This document shows, in pieces, positions 20,099 through 28,628 of a stretch of DNA of 64,000 nucleotides. The stretch is from Solidesulfovibrio sp. (GTDB lineage: Bacteria > Desulfobacterota > Desulfovibrionia > Desulfovibrionales > Desulfovibrionaceae), in NCBI RefSeq assembly GCF_038562415.1, contig NZ_JBCFBA010000003.1, positions 26,707 to 90,706 on the forward strand, written 5' to 3'. The translations under genes and the position numbers were made by a program. The notes below the pieces were generated by a model that worked only from the letters and a program-made list of their open reading frames with translations, was not told where the DNA came from and searched no databases. The stretch's first letter is position 1. Every line of letters starts with the position of its first letter.

Positions 20099-21141
20099 AG
20101 ACCATCGCCGTGCCGAGCCTCGTGCGCATCAAGCCCGGCGCGGCCGGGCGCCTGGGCGTCTACCTGCGGCGGGCCGGCTGCGGCCGGGTGTTGGTCCTGG
20201 CCAGCCAGGGCCTGCCGCCGGCCATCGAAACCGTCGTCCGGGAGGGCCTGGCGGCCGAACACGTGGAAGTCGCGGCCTGGGACACGGTCGTGGACAACCG
20301 CTTCGAGGACGCGGCCGCCGCCTTTGCCGGCCTGCCCCGAAAGCTCGCCGCCGTGGTGGGCCTTGGCGGCGGCAAGGCTCTCGATATGGCCAAGTACCTG
20401 GCCTTCCTGGCCAGGTTGCCCTACTACGCCGTGCCCACCTCCCTCTCCAACGACGGCTTTTGCAGCCCGCAATCGAGCCTGACCATGGCCGGGGCGCGCC
20501 GGTCGCTGGCCGCCGCCTTGCCGCTTGGCGTGGTCATCGACGTTTCGGTATGCCTGGCGGCGCCGCGCCTGCTGTGGCTGTCGGGCGTCGGGGACCTGGC
20601 CTCCAAGCTCACGGCGGTGTTCGACTGGAAGCTGGCCTTCCACCACCGGGGCGAGCCGGTGGACGACCTGGCGGCGCTTTTATCCGACGCCACGGTGCAC
20701 CAGTTCATGGACAACCCCAGTTTCGACGCCAAGGGCATGGAGCTCTTGGGTACGGCGCTGATGCTCAACGGCATCGCCATGGAGATTTGCGGCTCCTCGC
20801 GCCCGGCCAGCGGCTCGGAGCACCTGATTTCCCACGCCCTGGACGCGGGATCGCGCCGGCCGAGGCTCCACGGCCTGCAAGTGGGCCTGGCCAGCTACAT
20901 CGTCAGCCGTCTCCAAGGCGGGCAGCAGACCGAGACCTTGGCCAGGCTGTTCACGCAAACGGGCTTTTTCGATGCCGTGCGGGCCGATCCGTTCTCGCGG
21001 GAGGAGTGGCTGGAGGCCGTGCGCCGCGCGCCCTCGATCAAGGACGACTCCTTCACGGTCTTGTCGCTTCGCGACTGCCTGGGCGAGATGCGGGCCGTGC
21101 TCGACAACGATTCCCGGCTGGCGGGGTGCTTCGTGGCCTAG
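20095..21141 (+). CDS. sn-Glycerol-1-phosphate dehydrogenase family protein (EgsA/AraM-like)
   Basis: A 348-residue NAD(P)- and metal-dependent dehydrogenase. It has VVGLGGGKALDMAKY for nucleotide binding, PTSLSNDGFCSP with the substrate-metal Asp, GSEHLISHALD with a zinc-binding His, and RLHGLQVGL with the second His. These features match archaeal G1P dehydrogenase and bacterial AraM, which reduce dihydroxyacetone phosphate to sn-glycerol 1-phosphate, and distinguish it from ordinary iron alcohol dehydrogenases. It overlaps the HAD phosphatase gene by four bases. No prenyl-glyceryl transferase gene is nearby, so the use of the product is open. Confidence 0.87.
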   Translation: MKTIAVPSLVRIKPGAAGRLGVYLRRAGCGRVLVLASQGLPPAIETVVREGLAAEHVEVAAWDTVVDNRFEDAAAAFAGLPRKLAAVVGLGGGKALDMAKYLAFLARLPYYAVPTSLSNDGFCSPQSSLTMAGARRSLAAALPLGVVIDVSVCLAAPRLLWLSGVGDLASKLTAVFDWKLAFHHRGEPVDDLAALLSDATVHQFMDNPSFDAKGMELLGTALMLNGIAMEICGSSRPASGSEHLISHALDAGSRRPRLHGLQVGLASYIVSRLQGGQQTETLARLFTQTGFFDAVRADPFSREEWLEAVRRAPSIKDDSFTVLSLRDCLGEMRAVLDNDSRLAGCFVA

Positions 21142-21157
21142 GCGTGGTCGCGTCCCC

Positions 21158-21186
21158 TTGTCAGGGCGACGCGGGGTGGTTACAGT
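21158..21186 (+). promoter_or_regulatory. Sigma-70-like promoter upstream of the 123-residue protein gene
   Basis: TTGTCA at 21158-21163, a 17-base spacer and TACAGT at 21181-21186. It lies just after the dehydrogenase stop and about 95 bases before the next start codon, so the next gene is likely a separate unit. Confidence 0.5.
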
Positions 21187-21281
21187 GAAATTCCTTTCCT
21201 CCATGGACGGAGCCGGTCCCCGGCATACGGGGCCGCGTGGGCAGGCACGCTCGTGCGGCGCGTTTGCGCCCGGAGTCCGCC

Positions 21282-21653
21282 ATGGCCGCCATTGCCGCCG
21301 TCGCCTCGGCCGTTTCGGCCTATCAGCGCGAAGCCTCGCGCCTGGCCGCGGCTGTGCCGCAAATCGGCGGCAAGCGCGTCACCCGCGACGCGGCCGTTTC
21401 CATCGGACCGTTTTCCCTGCGTTATTCGGCCACGGACTACGAGTTCGACCTGACCGGCGTCTCGGCCCAGGCCTCTTTTCCCGATGCCCTGGACGCGGCG
21501 GCCACGGCCGCCCGGCTGGCGGAATCCGGCTCGCCGGCGGGCGAGGCCCCGGTCTCCCCCAACGCCACGACCCGCCGCCTGGCCGAGGCCTCCTATCGGG
21601 TGGCCGCCCATCCCGTGACGCCGTCGCGGCCGATGTTCACGGCCAGGGCCTAG
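21282..21653 (+). CDS. Hypothetical protein, Ala-rich
   Basis: A 123-residue protein of no recognised family. It begins with an Ala-rich amphipathic helix (MAAIAAVASAVSAYQREASRL), has a short beta-like part around VSIGPFSLRYSATDYEFDL, and ends in further Ala-rich helices. There is no signal peptide or membrane segment. A CGGAG six bases before the ATG supports this start, and a promoter lies upstream. Codon use is like its neighbours, so I take it as a real gene, but its function cannot be read from the sequence. Confidence 0.55.
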   Translation: MAAIAAVASAVSAYQREASRLAAAVPQIGGKRVTRDAAVSIGPFSLRYSATDYEFDLTGVSAQASFPDALDAAATAARLAESGSPAGEAPVSPNATTRRLAEASYRVAAHPVTPSRPMFTARA

Positions 21654-21909
21654 AGCGAACGTCCGCGCCGGCCGCCTCCGTTGCGTCGGCCCCGGCCCGG
21701 TTCGAGGCTCTCCCGCCGGTCCCGCCTTGCGCCCGGCGCCCCCGAGGCGTACCCAGGGCCTGGCCGGTTCGCCTGCCCCGGGTGGGGCCGGCCAGGCCCG
21801 AGCCTGGGGGCGCGGTGTCCCGCCTGTCCCCGTGCCCGAGGCCTCCTCTCGGCTCCCCGCAAACATCGCCGACAACGGCGCGTTGGCCGCGCGCCTGGGA
21901 ATACGCCGC

Positions 21910-22836
21910 ATGTCTCCTTCGTTGCACGGCTTCGTGGCCGCCCTGGCCGCGACGGTCATCTGGGCCGGCAATTTCGTGGTGGCCCGGGGCATCGCCCACG
22001 CCATCCCTCCGATCCAGCTCAACTTCTGGCGCTGGCTGCTGGCCCTGGCCTGCATTCTCCCCTGGGCCCTGCCCAGGCTTCGCGCCGAGTGGCCGGTCAT
22101 GCGCCGGGCCTGGCGGCATCTGCTGGTCATGGCCTTTTTCGGCGTGGCCCTGCTCAACACCCTCATCTACAAGGCCGGCCAGACGACCCAGAGCCTCAAC
22201 ATGGCCCTGCTCGTGCCCACGGCGCCGGTCATCATCATGGTGCTCTCGCGCGTCCTTTACGGCGAGCCCATCACCTGGCGGCGGCTGACCGGGATGGTTG
22301 TCGTGCTGCTGGGGGTGCTGACCCTGCTGGCCCAGGGCCACTGGGGCCGCATCGCGGCGGTCCGCTTCAATGCCGGCGACCTGTGGGCGCTGGCCGGGGC
22401 GGCCTGCTTCGCCCTGTATTCGCTTTTCGCGCGCGGCCGGCCCAGGGAGCTGTCCATCGCCGGCTACAACGCCGCCTATTTCAGCCTGGGGCTGGTCATG
22501 CTGCTGCCGGGGCTGGTGGTGGAGATGGCCGTGTTGCCGGCGCCCGACTGGAGCCCCGCCGTCCTGCTCGGGGTCGCCTATGCCGGCATCGGCTGTTCCT
22601 CGGCGGCCTACCTGCTGTGGACCCGGGCCATCGCCGGCATCGGGCCGGTGGCGGCCGGCATGGTCTACTACAGCCTGCCGCTGTTCGCGGCCGTCGAATC
22701 GGCCTGGCTGCTCGGGGAGCCCATCGCCGCCTACCACATGGTCGGCGGCGTGCTGGTCGTTTCGGGCATCGTGCTGGCCACGGCCGGCGGACGCGGTTTC
22801 CGTCCGCCCCGGCCGGGCAAGCGGCCGGGGCCGTAA
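21910..22836 (+). CDS. EamA/DMT family transporter
   Basis: A 308-residue inner-membrane protein made of two repeated five-helix EamA units, giving ten helices. The first unit begins at LHGFVAALAATVIWAGNFVVARG, and the second at AGDLWALAGAACFALYSLFARG. The end of the second unit, with LGEPIAAYHMVGGVLVVSGI, is typical. Family members export amino acids, nucleobases or other small metabolites, and the substrate cannot be read here. ATG 21910 is chosen because the first helix follows it; the open frame runs further upstream without a start that looks better. It converges on livF with 38 bases between. Confidence 0.86.
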   Translation: MSPSLHGFVAALAATVIWAGNFVVARGIAHAIPPIQLNFWRWLLALACILPWALPRLRAEWPVMRRAWRHLLVMAFFGVALLNTLIYKAGQTTQSLNMALLVPTAPVIIMVLSRVLYGEPITWRRLTGMVVVLLGVLTLLAQGHWGRIAAVRFNAGDLWALAGAACFALYSLFARGRPRELSIAGYNAAYFSLGLVMLLPGLVVEMAVLPAPDWSPAVLLGVAYAGIGCSSAAYLLWTRAIAGIGPVAAGMVYYSLPLFAAVESAWLLGEPIAAYHMVGGVLVVSGIVLATAGGRGFRPPRPGKRPGP

Positions 22837-22874
22837 AAAATAAGAACTGCGGATGGCCTCTTCGCGGGCGCGGC

Positions 22875-23582
22875 CTAGCCGAGGTAGGCTTTCGTGACCC
22901 GGGGATCGTGGAGCAGTTCGGCCGACGGGCCGGACAACACGATGGCGCCCGCTTCCACCACGTAGGCGCGGGCCGCCACCCGCATGGCCTGGAAGGCGTT
23001 TTGCTCCACGAGCAGGATGGTCGTGCCCATGGCCCCCAGCCCGGCGATGATCTCGAAGATTTCCGCCACCAGAAGCGGCGCCAGGCCCAGACTCGGCTCG
23101 TCGAGGAGCAGCAGCCTCGGCCGGCTCATGAGCGCGCGGGCCATGGCCAGCATCTGCTGCTCGCCGCCGGAAAGCGTGCCGGCCAGCTGGCGCCGGCGTT
23201 CGGCCAGGCGGGGAAAGACCGAAAAAAGCCGCTCCTTGTCCGCGGCGATGCCGGCCCGGTCGCGGCGCACATAAGCCCCGAGCTCCAGGTTGTCGTCCAC
23301 GGTTAGGCGCGAGAGCACCTGCCGGCCCTCGGGGCAGTGGGCCATGCCCCGGCGCACGAGCACCTCGGGGGCCAGGGCCGTGACGTCGCGGCCGTCATAG
23401 CGGATGGACCCGGCGCGGGGGGCGACCAGGCCGGAAACGGCCCGCAGGATGGTGCTCTTGCCCGCGCCGTTGGCGCCGATGAGGGTGACGATCTCGCCCT
23501 GGCCGATGGCCAGGGCGATGTCGCGCACGGCCACCACCGCCCCGTACGCCACGCGCAGTCCCGCGACCTCAAGCAGGGCCAT
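22875..23582 (-). CDS. livF: LivF, branched-chain amino-acid ABC transporter ATPase
   Basis: A 235-residue ATPase that drives high-affinity uptake with LivG. Walker A is GANGAGKST, the signature is LSGGEQQ, Walker B is LLLLDEPS, and the switch His is replaced by Gln in LVEQN, as is normal for LivF. The C-terminus HDPRVTKAYLG is the usual LivF ending. Its start overlaps the end of livG by 14 bases. It is the last gene of livJHMGF. A T-rich stretch with a GGCC pair lies beyond the stop and may end transcription, but the hairpin is weak. Confidence 0.95.
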   Translation of the reverse strand: MALLEVAGLRVAYGAVVAVRDIALAIGQGEIVTLIGANGAGKSTILRAVSGLVAPRAGSIRYDGRDVTALAPEVLVRRGMAHCPEGRQVLSRLTVDDNLELGAYVRRDRAGIAADKERLFSVFPRLAERRRQLAGTLSGGEQQMLAMARALMSRPRLLLLDEPSLGLAPLLVAEIFEIIAGLGAMGTTILLVEQNAFQAMRVAARAYVVEAGAIVLSGPSAELLHDPRVTKAYLG

Positions 23583-24348
23583 GCCCCACCCCCCCGAGAT
23601 AGGCCTCGATCACGGCCGGGTCCCGCTGCACGGCCTCGGGCGTGCCCAGGGCGATGGTCAGGCCGAAATGCAGCACCATCACCCGGTCGCACAGGCCCAT
23701 GACCATGGGGACATTGTGTTCGATGAGAAAGACCGTCAGGCCGAAGCGCTCCCGGATGCCGCGGATGAAATCGGCCAGGGCCGATTTTTCGGCGGGATTG
23801 AGCCCGGCGGCCGGCTCGTCGAGGAGCAGCAGGCGCGGCGAAAGGGCCAGCGCCCGGGCGATCTCCAGGCGCCGGCGGTCGCCGTAGGGCAGGGAGGCGG
23901 CGACGTCCCCGGCCCGGTCGGCCAGATGCACGAGGGAAAGCAGCTCGAAGGCCCGGTCGGTGACTTCGCGCTCCTCGCGCCGGCTCCCCGGCGTGCCGAG
24001 CAGGGCGCGAAAAAGCCCCGAGCGGGCCTTGATGCGCCCGGCCACGCGCACGTTGTCCAGAAGCGACAGCCCCTCGAACAGGCGGATGTTCTGAAAGGTG
24101 CGGGCCAGGCCCAGCCCGGCGATGGTCTCGGGCCTGGCCCGGGTGATGTCGTGGCCGTCGAAGGCGACCGTGCCGCAATCGGGGCGCGTGAGGCCCGTGA
24201 GCAGGTTGAAAAGGGTGCTCTTGCCCGCGCCGTTGGGGCCGATAAGCCCCATGATTTCCCCTTGGCGCACGTCGAGGGACACGTCGCACACGGCGGTTAA
24301 GCCCCCGAAGCTGCGCCGCAGGTCCCGGGCCGCGAGCAGCGCCGTCAT
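23569..24348 (-). CDS. livG: LivG, branched-chain amino-acid ABC transporter ATPase
   Basis: A 259-residue ATPase partner of LivF. Walker A is GPNGAGKST, followed by FNLLTG and the LivG-specific [12 protein letters not shown]. Walker B is [13 protein letters not shown] and the switch His is in LIEHN. The signature before Walker B reads [16 protein letters not shown], as usual for LivG. It overlaps livM by four bases (ATGA) and livF by 14, so the operon is translationally coupled here. No part is missing. Confidence 0.95.
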   Translation of the reverse strand: MTALLAARDLRRSFGGLTAVCDVSLDVRQGEIMGLIGPNGAGKSTLFNLLTGLTRPDCGTVAFDGHDITRARPETIAGLGLARTFQNIRLFEGLSLLDNVRVAGRIKARSGLFRALLGTPGSRREEREVTDRAFELLSLVHLADRAGDVAASLPYGDRRRLEIARALALSPRLLLLDEPAAGLNPAEKSALADFIRGIRERFGLTVFLIEHNVPMVMGLCDRVMVLHFGLTIALGTPEAVQRDPAVIEAYLGGVGHGPA

Positions 24349-25247
24349 GCCGCCTCGCTCCGTGCCGCCCGCAGCCGCTTCCCCAGGCCGGCCAGGGCGC
24401 CCATGATGCCCCGGGGCAGGTAGACACAGGCGATGACCAGCACCAGGCCGTTTAAAATCATGCGCGAGTCCTGCAGGGGCCGCAGCAGCTCGGGCAGCCC
24501 GACCAGCAGGGCCGCGCCGCACAGCGGCCCCCAGATGGAGCGCGAGCCGCCGATGAGCACGTAGGCCAGGCAGGTGACCGAGGCGTCGAAGGTGCCCTGC
24601 CGGGCGTTCCAGGTGTTGAGCAAGGGGGCGGACATGGCCCCGGTGACCGTGGCCAGGGCGCAGCCCAGGACAAAGGCCGTGACCTTGTTGCGCGTGGTGG
24701 CCACGCCCATGGCCCCGGCGGCCAGCTCGTCCTCGCGGATGGCCAGCAGGGGCAGGCCCCGGCCCACCGTGCCCAGGCGGTGGACCAGCAGCATGGCGAA
24801 AAGGAACAGCGGCCCGAAAAACCACAGGTAGCCCAGCCGGGTCGTGAAGGGCTGGGGGATGCCGAAGATGCCCACGGCGCCGCCGGCGATGGGCAGGTTG
24901 AGCACGGCCACGCCCACCACCTGGACAAAGGCGATGGTGGCCAGGGCCAGGTAGATGCCCCGCAGCCGCAGGGCCGGATAGCCCACGGCCACACCCAGCA
25001 CCACCCCCAGGGCCAGGGCGGCCAGCCATTCGACCGGGTACAGGAGCAGCCCCAGGCCGTCCCGCCAGGGCGCGAACCAGGCATGGGTGCCCATGATGGC
25101 CGCCACGTAGCCGCCCAGGGAGTAGAATCCCAGGCTGGCCAGGGACAGCTGGCCGGCCATGAGCGGCAGGTAGAGGCTCAGGCCTAAAAGCGCCTGCTGG
25201 ACGATGGTGACGATGAGGAAGCCGTAGTTTTCGAGCAGGCCGGACAT
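24345..25247 (-). CDS. livM: LivM, branched-chain amino-acid ABC transporter permease
   Basis: A 300-residue permease with about eight to ten helices. It begins with a long hydrophobic run and has the LivM phrases [16 protein letters not shown] and [14 protein letters not shown], the coupling helix that meets the ATPases. The segment [16 protein letters not shown] is also typical. It starts three bases after the livH stop and overlaps livG by four bases. Together with LivH it forms the membrane channel of the importer. Confidence 0.94.
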   Translation of the reverse strand: MSGLLENYGFLIVTIVQQALLGLSLYLPLMAGQLSLASLGFYSLGGYVAAIMGTHAWFAPWRDGLGLLLYPVEWLAALALGVVLGVAVGYPALRLRGIYLALATIAFVQVVGVAVLNLPIAGGAVGIFGIPQPFTTRLGYLWFFGPLFLFAMLLVHRLGTVGRGLPLLAIREDELAAGAMGVATTRNKVTAFVLGCALATVTGAMSAPLLNTWNARQGTFDASVTCLAYVLIGGSRSIWGPLCGAALLVGLPELLRPLQDSRMILNGLVLVIACVYLPRGIMGALAGLGKRLRAARSEAA

Positions 25248-25250
25248 GGC

Positions 25251-26201
25251 TCAGACCTTCTGTTCCAGGCTGCCGCCGAGCAGCCCCTGGGGGCGGATCA
25301 AGAGGATGGCGAACAGCAGGACGAAGGCCACGGCCTCCTTGTACGAGCTCATGTCCGCCGGCAAGAACGCCTCGCCAAGGCCGATGACGAAACCGCCGAC
25401 CACGGCCCCGGGAATGCTGCCGAGCCCGCCGAGCACCATGACGGCCAGGCCCTTGAGGCCGTAGGCCACGCCGAAATAGGGGCCGGACAGGCCGAAGGAG
25501 GCGCCGATGAGCGTGCCGGACAGGCCGCCGAGCAGGCCGGAGAGGAAAAACGTGCCTCGGATGAAGTGGTTGACGCCGATGCCCAGCAGCCGGGCCGTGT
25601 CGGCGTTTTCGGCCGTGGCTAAAAGCGCCTTGCCGGTGCGGGTGCGGTTGATGCCCCACCAAAGGCCCGCCAGCATGACCAGGCAGGCGGCGAAGAGGAT
25701 GACCTGCACCGTGCGCACGGCCACGGGCCGGCCGCCCACGGAAAAGATCACGGCCATGGGCAGGTCGCCGAAGATGTTGGCGGGAAAGGAATAGATCTCG
25801 GCCCCGACCAGGTACTGGATGCAGTTGACGACAATCAGCGCCACGCCCAGGCTGCTGACCAGGGCCAGCAGCGGGTCGGCCCCGCGCCGGCGCAGCGGCC
25901 GAAACGCCAGCTGCTCCACGGCCAGGCCGGCCAGGCCCGACAGCAGCGCCCCGACGAGCAGGGCCGGGAAAAAGGGCAGGGTCACGGGCAGGCTGACGCC
26001 GGCGAGTAGGCCGTTGATGCCGAAACGGCCCACGGTCAGGGCGTAGGTGAGGTAGGCCCCCAGGGTGAACACCGCGCCGTGGGCGAAATTGATGATGCCG
26101 AGGATGGAAAAGACCAGGGTGTAGCCCAGGGCGAACACGGCATAGACCGAGCCGATGCTCAGTCCGTTGAGCAGACTTTGCGTAAGCCAGGCGAAGTCCA
26201 T
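25251..26201 (-). CDS. livH: LivH, branched-chain amino-acid ABC transporter permease
   Basis: A 316-residue permease with about eight helices. Typical LivH segments are LLNGLSIGSVYAVFALGYTL near the start, INFAHGAVFTLGAYL, and the coupling region ENADTARLLGIGVNHFI. The ribosome site is modest. A hairpin lies between livJ and this gene, which may lower its level relative to the binding protein. The substrate set is presumably Leu, Ile and Val, but members of this family also carry urea, amides or other acids, and no residue decides this. Confidence 0.94.
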   Translation of the reverse strand: MDFAWLTQSLLNGLSIGSVYAVFALGYTLVFSILGIINFAHGAVFTLGAYLTYALTVGRFGINGLLAGVSLPVTLPFFPALLVGALLSGLAGLAVEQLAFRPLRRRGADPLLALVSSLGVALIVVNCIQYLVGAEIYSFPANIFGDLPMAVIFSVGGRPVAVRTVQVILFAACLVMLAGLWWGINRTRTGKALLATAENADTARLLGIGVNHFIRGTFFLSGLLGGLSGTLIGASFGLSGPYFGVAYGLKGLAVMVLGGLGSIPGAVVGGFVIGLGEAFLPADMSSYKEAVAFVLLFAILLIRPQGLLGGSLEQKV

Positions 26202-26221
26202 GGGGATACCAGGGCCTCGGC

Positions 26222-26245
26222 CGGCCGGAAGCGACGCTTTCGGCC
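26222..26245 (-). terminator. Hairpin in the livJ-livH gap, possible attenuator
   Basis: Ten-base arms GCCGGAAGCG and CGCTTTCGGC pair with one wobble mismatch and almost no loop. There is no T run. It lies between the livJ stop and the livH start. Stable hairpins at this place are common in liv operons and can protect the livJ message or reduce read-through. Confidence 0.45.
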
Positions 26246-26264
26246 GTGGCCAAGGCCTTCGGGA

Positions 26265-27446
26265 TTATTCGGTGACCAGGACGAAGGCGCCTGTGGCGCC
26301 GTCGGGTTGCATGACGATCCTGGAGACGTAGAAATCCTTCTGCTCGATCTCGCCGGAAGGCAGGATGGCGATCTCGCCGATGGGCGTCAGCGTCGGACCG
26401 GTGCGCAGGGCGGCGTTGACCGCTTCGCGCAGCTGCGGCAGCTCGAACGAGGTGATTTTCTTGCCGCTGTCCCGCTCCACCTTGGCCAGTGCCTCGGCCA
26501 CCACCTGCACGGCGGCGTAGGCCTGGGCCGAGAACTGGGCCGGGGCCTTCTGGTAGGCCTGCCGGAAGGCCTCCACGAAGGCCTTGTTGACCGGATTGTG
26601 CTCCACGGCGGCCGGGCTGTAGGCCTGGGCCACCAGGGTGTCGGCGCAAAGCGCCCCGCACACCGGGAACATGTTGGGCGAATTGAGCCCGTTGCCGCCG
26701 ACGATTTGGCCCTTGTAGCCGAGCTGGCGCAACTGCTTGACCAGGTTGCCGGAATCGGCGGCCAGGCCCGAGATGACCACCAGGTCGGCCTTGGCCGCGA
26801 GCACCGTGGTGACCTGGGTGGTGAAATCGGTGTCCGTGGTCTGGAATTTCTGGACGGTCACGGTTTCCAGGCCCAGGTCCTTGACGGCCTGCTGGAAGAC
26901 TTCGGTCTCGGAGGCGGAAAAGGCGTCGTTTTGGGCGTAGAGCACGGCCACCCGCCTGATGTCGGGTGTGAGCTTCAAGGCCTGCCTGAGGGAATGGGGG
27001 GCGACTTGCGTCATGGGCGCCGAGACACGCGACACGAAGGGGCCGATTTGCGGAATGCCCTTGGCCGTGTTGGACGGGGCGACGACCGGGACCTTGGCCT
27101 GGTTGGCCAGGGGATCGGCGGCGAAGGCCTGCTGGGACAGGGTGGGGCCGATGATGGCCACGACCTTGTCGCGGTTGATGAGGTTCTGGAAGGCGTTGAC
27201 GGCCCCGGCCTCGTCGCCGCCGGTATCCTGGAAGGCCAGGGCGATTTTGGTGCCGTTGATGCCGCCGGCGGCGTTGATGCGGGCTTCGGCGACCTTGGCG
27301 CCGTTGACCTGTTCCTGGCCGAACAGGGCGACATTGCTGGTCTGGGCCACGGCGATGCCGATGGGAATGGGGGTGGCCACGGGTTGCGCCCGGGCCGGGG
27401 CGACGGCGCAGACGAGCAGGGACAGGGCGAGGGCAAGGGCCTTCAT
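26265..27446 (-). CDS. livJ: LivJ-type substrate-binding protein of the branched-chain amino-acid transporter
   Basis: A 393-residue periplasmic binding protein. A signal peptide of about 20 residues ends in PARA, followed by a mature chain that starts with the Peripla_BP_6 pattern IPIGIAVAQTSNVALFGQ and continues with GGINGTKIAL and VVAIIGPTLSQQAF. Length is normal. The ATG at 27446 has GGAGG seven bases upstream; a farther in-frame ATG at 27491 lies inside the AT-rich control region and is rejected. It is the first gene of the liv operon and is preceded by a promoter with an inverted repeat. The ligand is inferred from the operon. Confidence 0.92.
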   Translation of the reverse strand: MKALALALSLLVCAVAPARAQPVATPIPIGIAVAQTSNVALFGQEQVNGAKVAEARINAAGGINGTKIALAFQDTGGDEAGAVNAFQNLINRDKVVAIIGPTLSQQAFAADPLANQAKVPVVAPSNTAKGIPQIGPFVSRVSAPMTQVAPHSLRQALKLTPDIRRVAVLYAQNDAFSASETEVFQQAVKDLGLETVTVQKFQTTDTDFTTQVTTVLAAKADLVVISGLAADSGNLVKQLRQLGYKGQIVGGNGLNSPNMFPVCGALCADTLVAQAYSPAAVEHNPVNKAFVEAFRQAYQKAPAQFSAQAYAAVQVVAEALAKVERDSGKKITSFELPQLREAVNAALRTGPTLTPIGEIAILPSGEIEQKDFYVSRIVMQPDGATGAFVLVTE

Positions 27447-27482
27447 GGAGCCTCCGGGCCGGACGGTTGGCGTGGAACAAAA

Positions 27483-27517
27483 ATTGTTCATATATTAAAT
27501 AAGTTATTATGAACAAT
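27483..27517 (-). promoter_or_regulatory. AT-rich promoter region of the liv operon with a 10-bp inverted repeat
   Basis: ATTGTTCATA at 27483-27492 and its exact reverse complement TATGAACAAT at 27508-27517 are separated by 15 bases. The segment is strongly AT-rich in a GC-rich region. On the minus strand TTGTTC then about 16 bases and TATATG could act as -35 and -10, so both arms overlap the promoter, as expected for a repressor site. The regulator is unknown. Confidence 0.55.
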
Positions 27518-27685
27518 GACGGCATGCCTGTCAAGGTATGGGCTGGGCCGGGGGCACCCGTCCAGCACCCCGTTGGCGGACAATCCCGCCCCGGCCGGGA
27601 GGCGGCCCCTTGCCGGCCGGGCGAGGATGGCCCATAAACCGGGGATCGGCCGCCGTCGCGGCGGCGATCATCAGGAGTGAGGCGT

Positions 27686-28567
27686 ATGACAGGCAAGCGA
27701 ATCGGTTGGATCGGCACCGGCGTCATGGGAAGCTCCATGTGCGGCCACCTGCTCCAGGCGGGCCACGCGGTGCGCGTCTTCAACAGGTCCCGGGCCAAGG
27801 CCCTGGCCCTGGAGGAACGGGGGGCGGTGTGGTGCGACACTGCGGCCGAGGCGGCCCGGGGCAGCGAGGTCGTTTTCACCATCGTCGGCTTCCCCCGGGA
27901 CGTGGAGGAGGTGTACTTCGGCCCGGACGGCGTCCTGGCCGGCGCGGCGCCGGGCTCGGTGGTCGTGGACATGACCACCTCCGAGCCGTCCCTGGCCGTG
28001 CGCATCCAGGCGGCGGCGGCGGCGCGGGGCCTGGGCGCCCTGGACGCGCCCGTGTCGGGCGGCGACATCGGGGCGCGTGAGGCCAGCCTGGCCATCATGG
28101 TCGGCGGCGAGGAGGCGGTTTTTGCGCGCGTCAAGCCGCTTTTCGAGCTCCTGGGCAGGAACGTGCGGCGCATGGGCGAGGCGGGCGCCGGCCAGCACAC
28201 GAAGATGAGCAACCAGATCCTCATCGCCGGGAACATGATCGGCGTGGTGGAATCGCTGCTCTACGCCCGGCGGGCCGGCCTCGACCTGGACGCGGTCATC
28301 GACGTCATCGGCAGCGGCGCGGCCGGTTCCTGGTCCATCAACAACCTGGGCCGCCGCATCGCCAAGGGCGACTTCGCCCCGGGCTTTTTCATCAAGCACT
28401 TCATCAAGGACATGGGCATCGCCCTGGCCGAGGCCCGGGCCATGCGCCTGGCCCTGCCCGGCCTGGCCCTGGTCCAGCAGTTCTACCTGGCCGCCCAGGC
28501 GGAAGGCCTCGAAGACCTTGGCACGCAAGCGCTGTACAAGGTCCTGGAGCGCTTAAGCGGCCTGTAG
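27686..28567 (+). CDS. 3-Hydroxyisobutyrate dehydrogenase family protein (GarR/MmsB-like)
   Basis: A 293-residue NAD(P)-dependent beta-hydroxyacid dehydrogenase. The N-terminal nucleotide fold has GWIGTGVMGSSM; the substrate loop is DAPVSGGDIGA; the catalytic Lys is in GAGQHTKMSNQ, about residue 170; the C-terminal helical part has DFAPGFFIKHFIKDMGIAL. The family includes 3-hydroxyisobutyrate dehydrogenase, tartronate semialdehyde reductase and glyoxylate/succinic semialdehyde reductases, and the sequence does not choose among them. AGGAG precedes ATG 27686. It is divergent from livJ; a role in valine breakdown would fit but is not shown. Its last codons and stop lie inside a tandem duplication. 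Confidence 0.87.
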   Translation: MTGKRIGWIGTGVMGSSMCGHLLQAGHAVRVFNRSRAKALALEERGAVWCDTAAEAARGSEVVFTIVGFPRDVEEVYFGPDGVLAGAAPGSVVVDMTTSEPSLAVRIQAAAAARGLGALDAPVSGGDIGAREASLAIMVGGEEAVFARVKPLFELLGRNVRRMGEAGAGQHTKMSNQILIAGNMIGVVESLLYARRAGLDLDAVIDVIGSGAAGSWSINNLGRRIAKGDFAPGFFIKHFIKDMGIALAEARAMRLALPGLALVQQFYLAAQAEGLEDLGTQALYKVLERLSGL

Positions 28568-28612
28568 CCCGGCGCGCACGACGAAGCGGCCTGGAGCCCG
28601 GCGCGCACGACA
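28555..28612. repeat. 29-bp tandem duplication covering a stop codon
   Basis: Two adjacent 29-base units, 28555-28583 and 28584-28612, differ at two positions. The first contains the last codons and the TAG of the dehydrogenase gene. In the second the matching TAG is GAG. The copy is non-coding because translation stops in the first unit. Confidence 0.85.
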
Positions 28613-28628
28613 CCCCGGGGCTCCGCGC

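Noticed and set aside
23569..28236. Minus-strand frame of more than 1500 codons ending at livG
   Set aside because: Only its last 259 codons are LivG. The rest is an out-of-frame reading of livM, livH and livJ.
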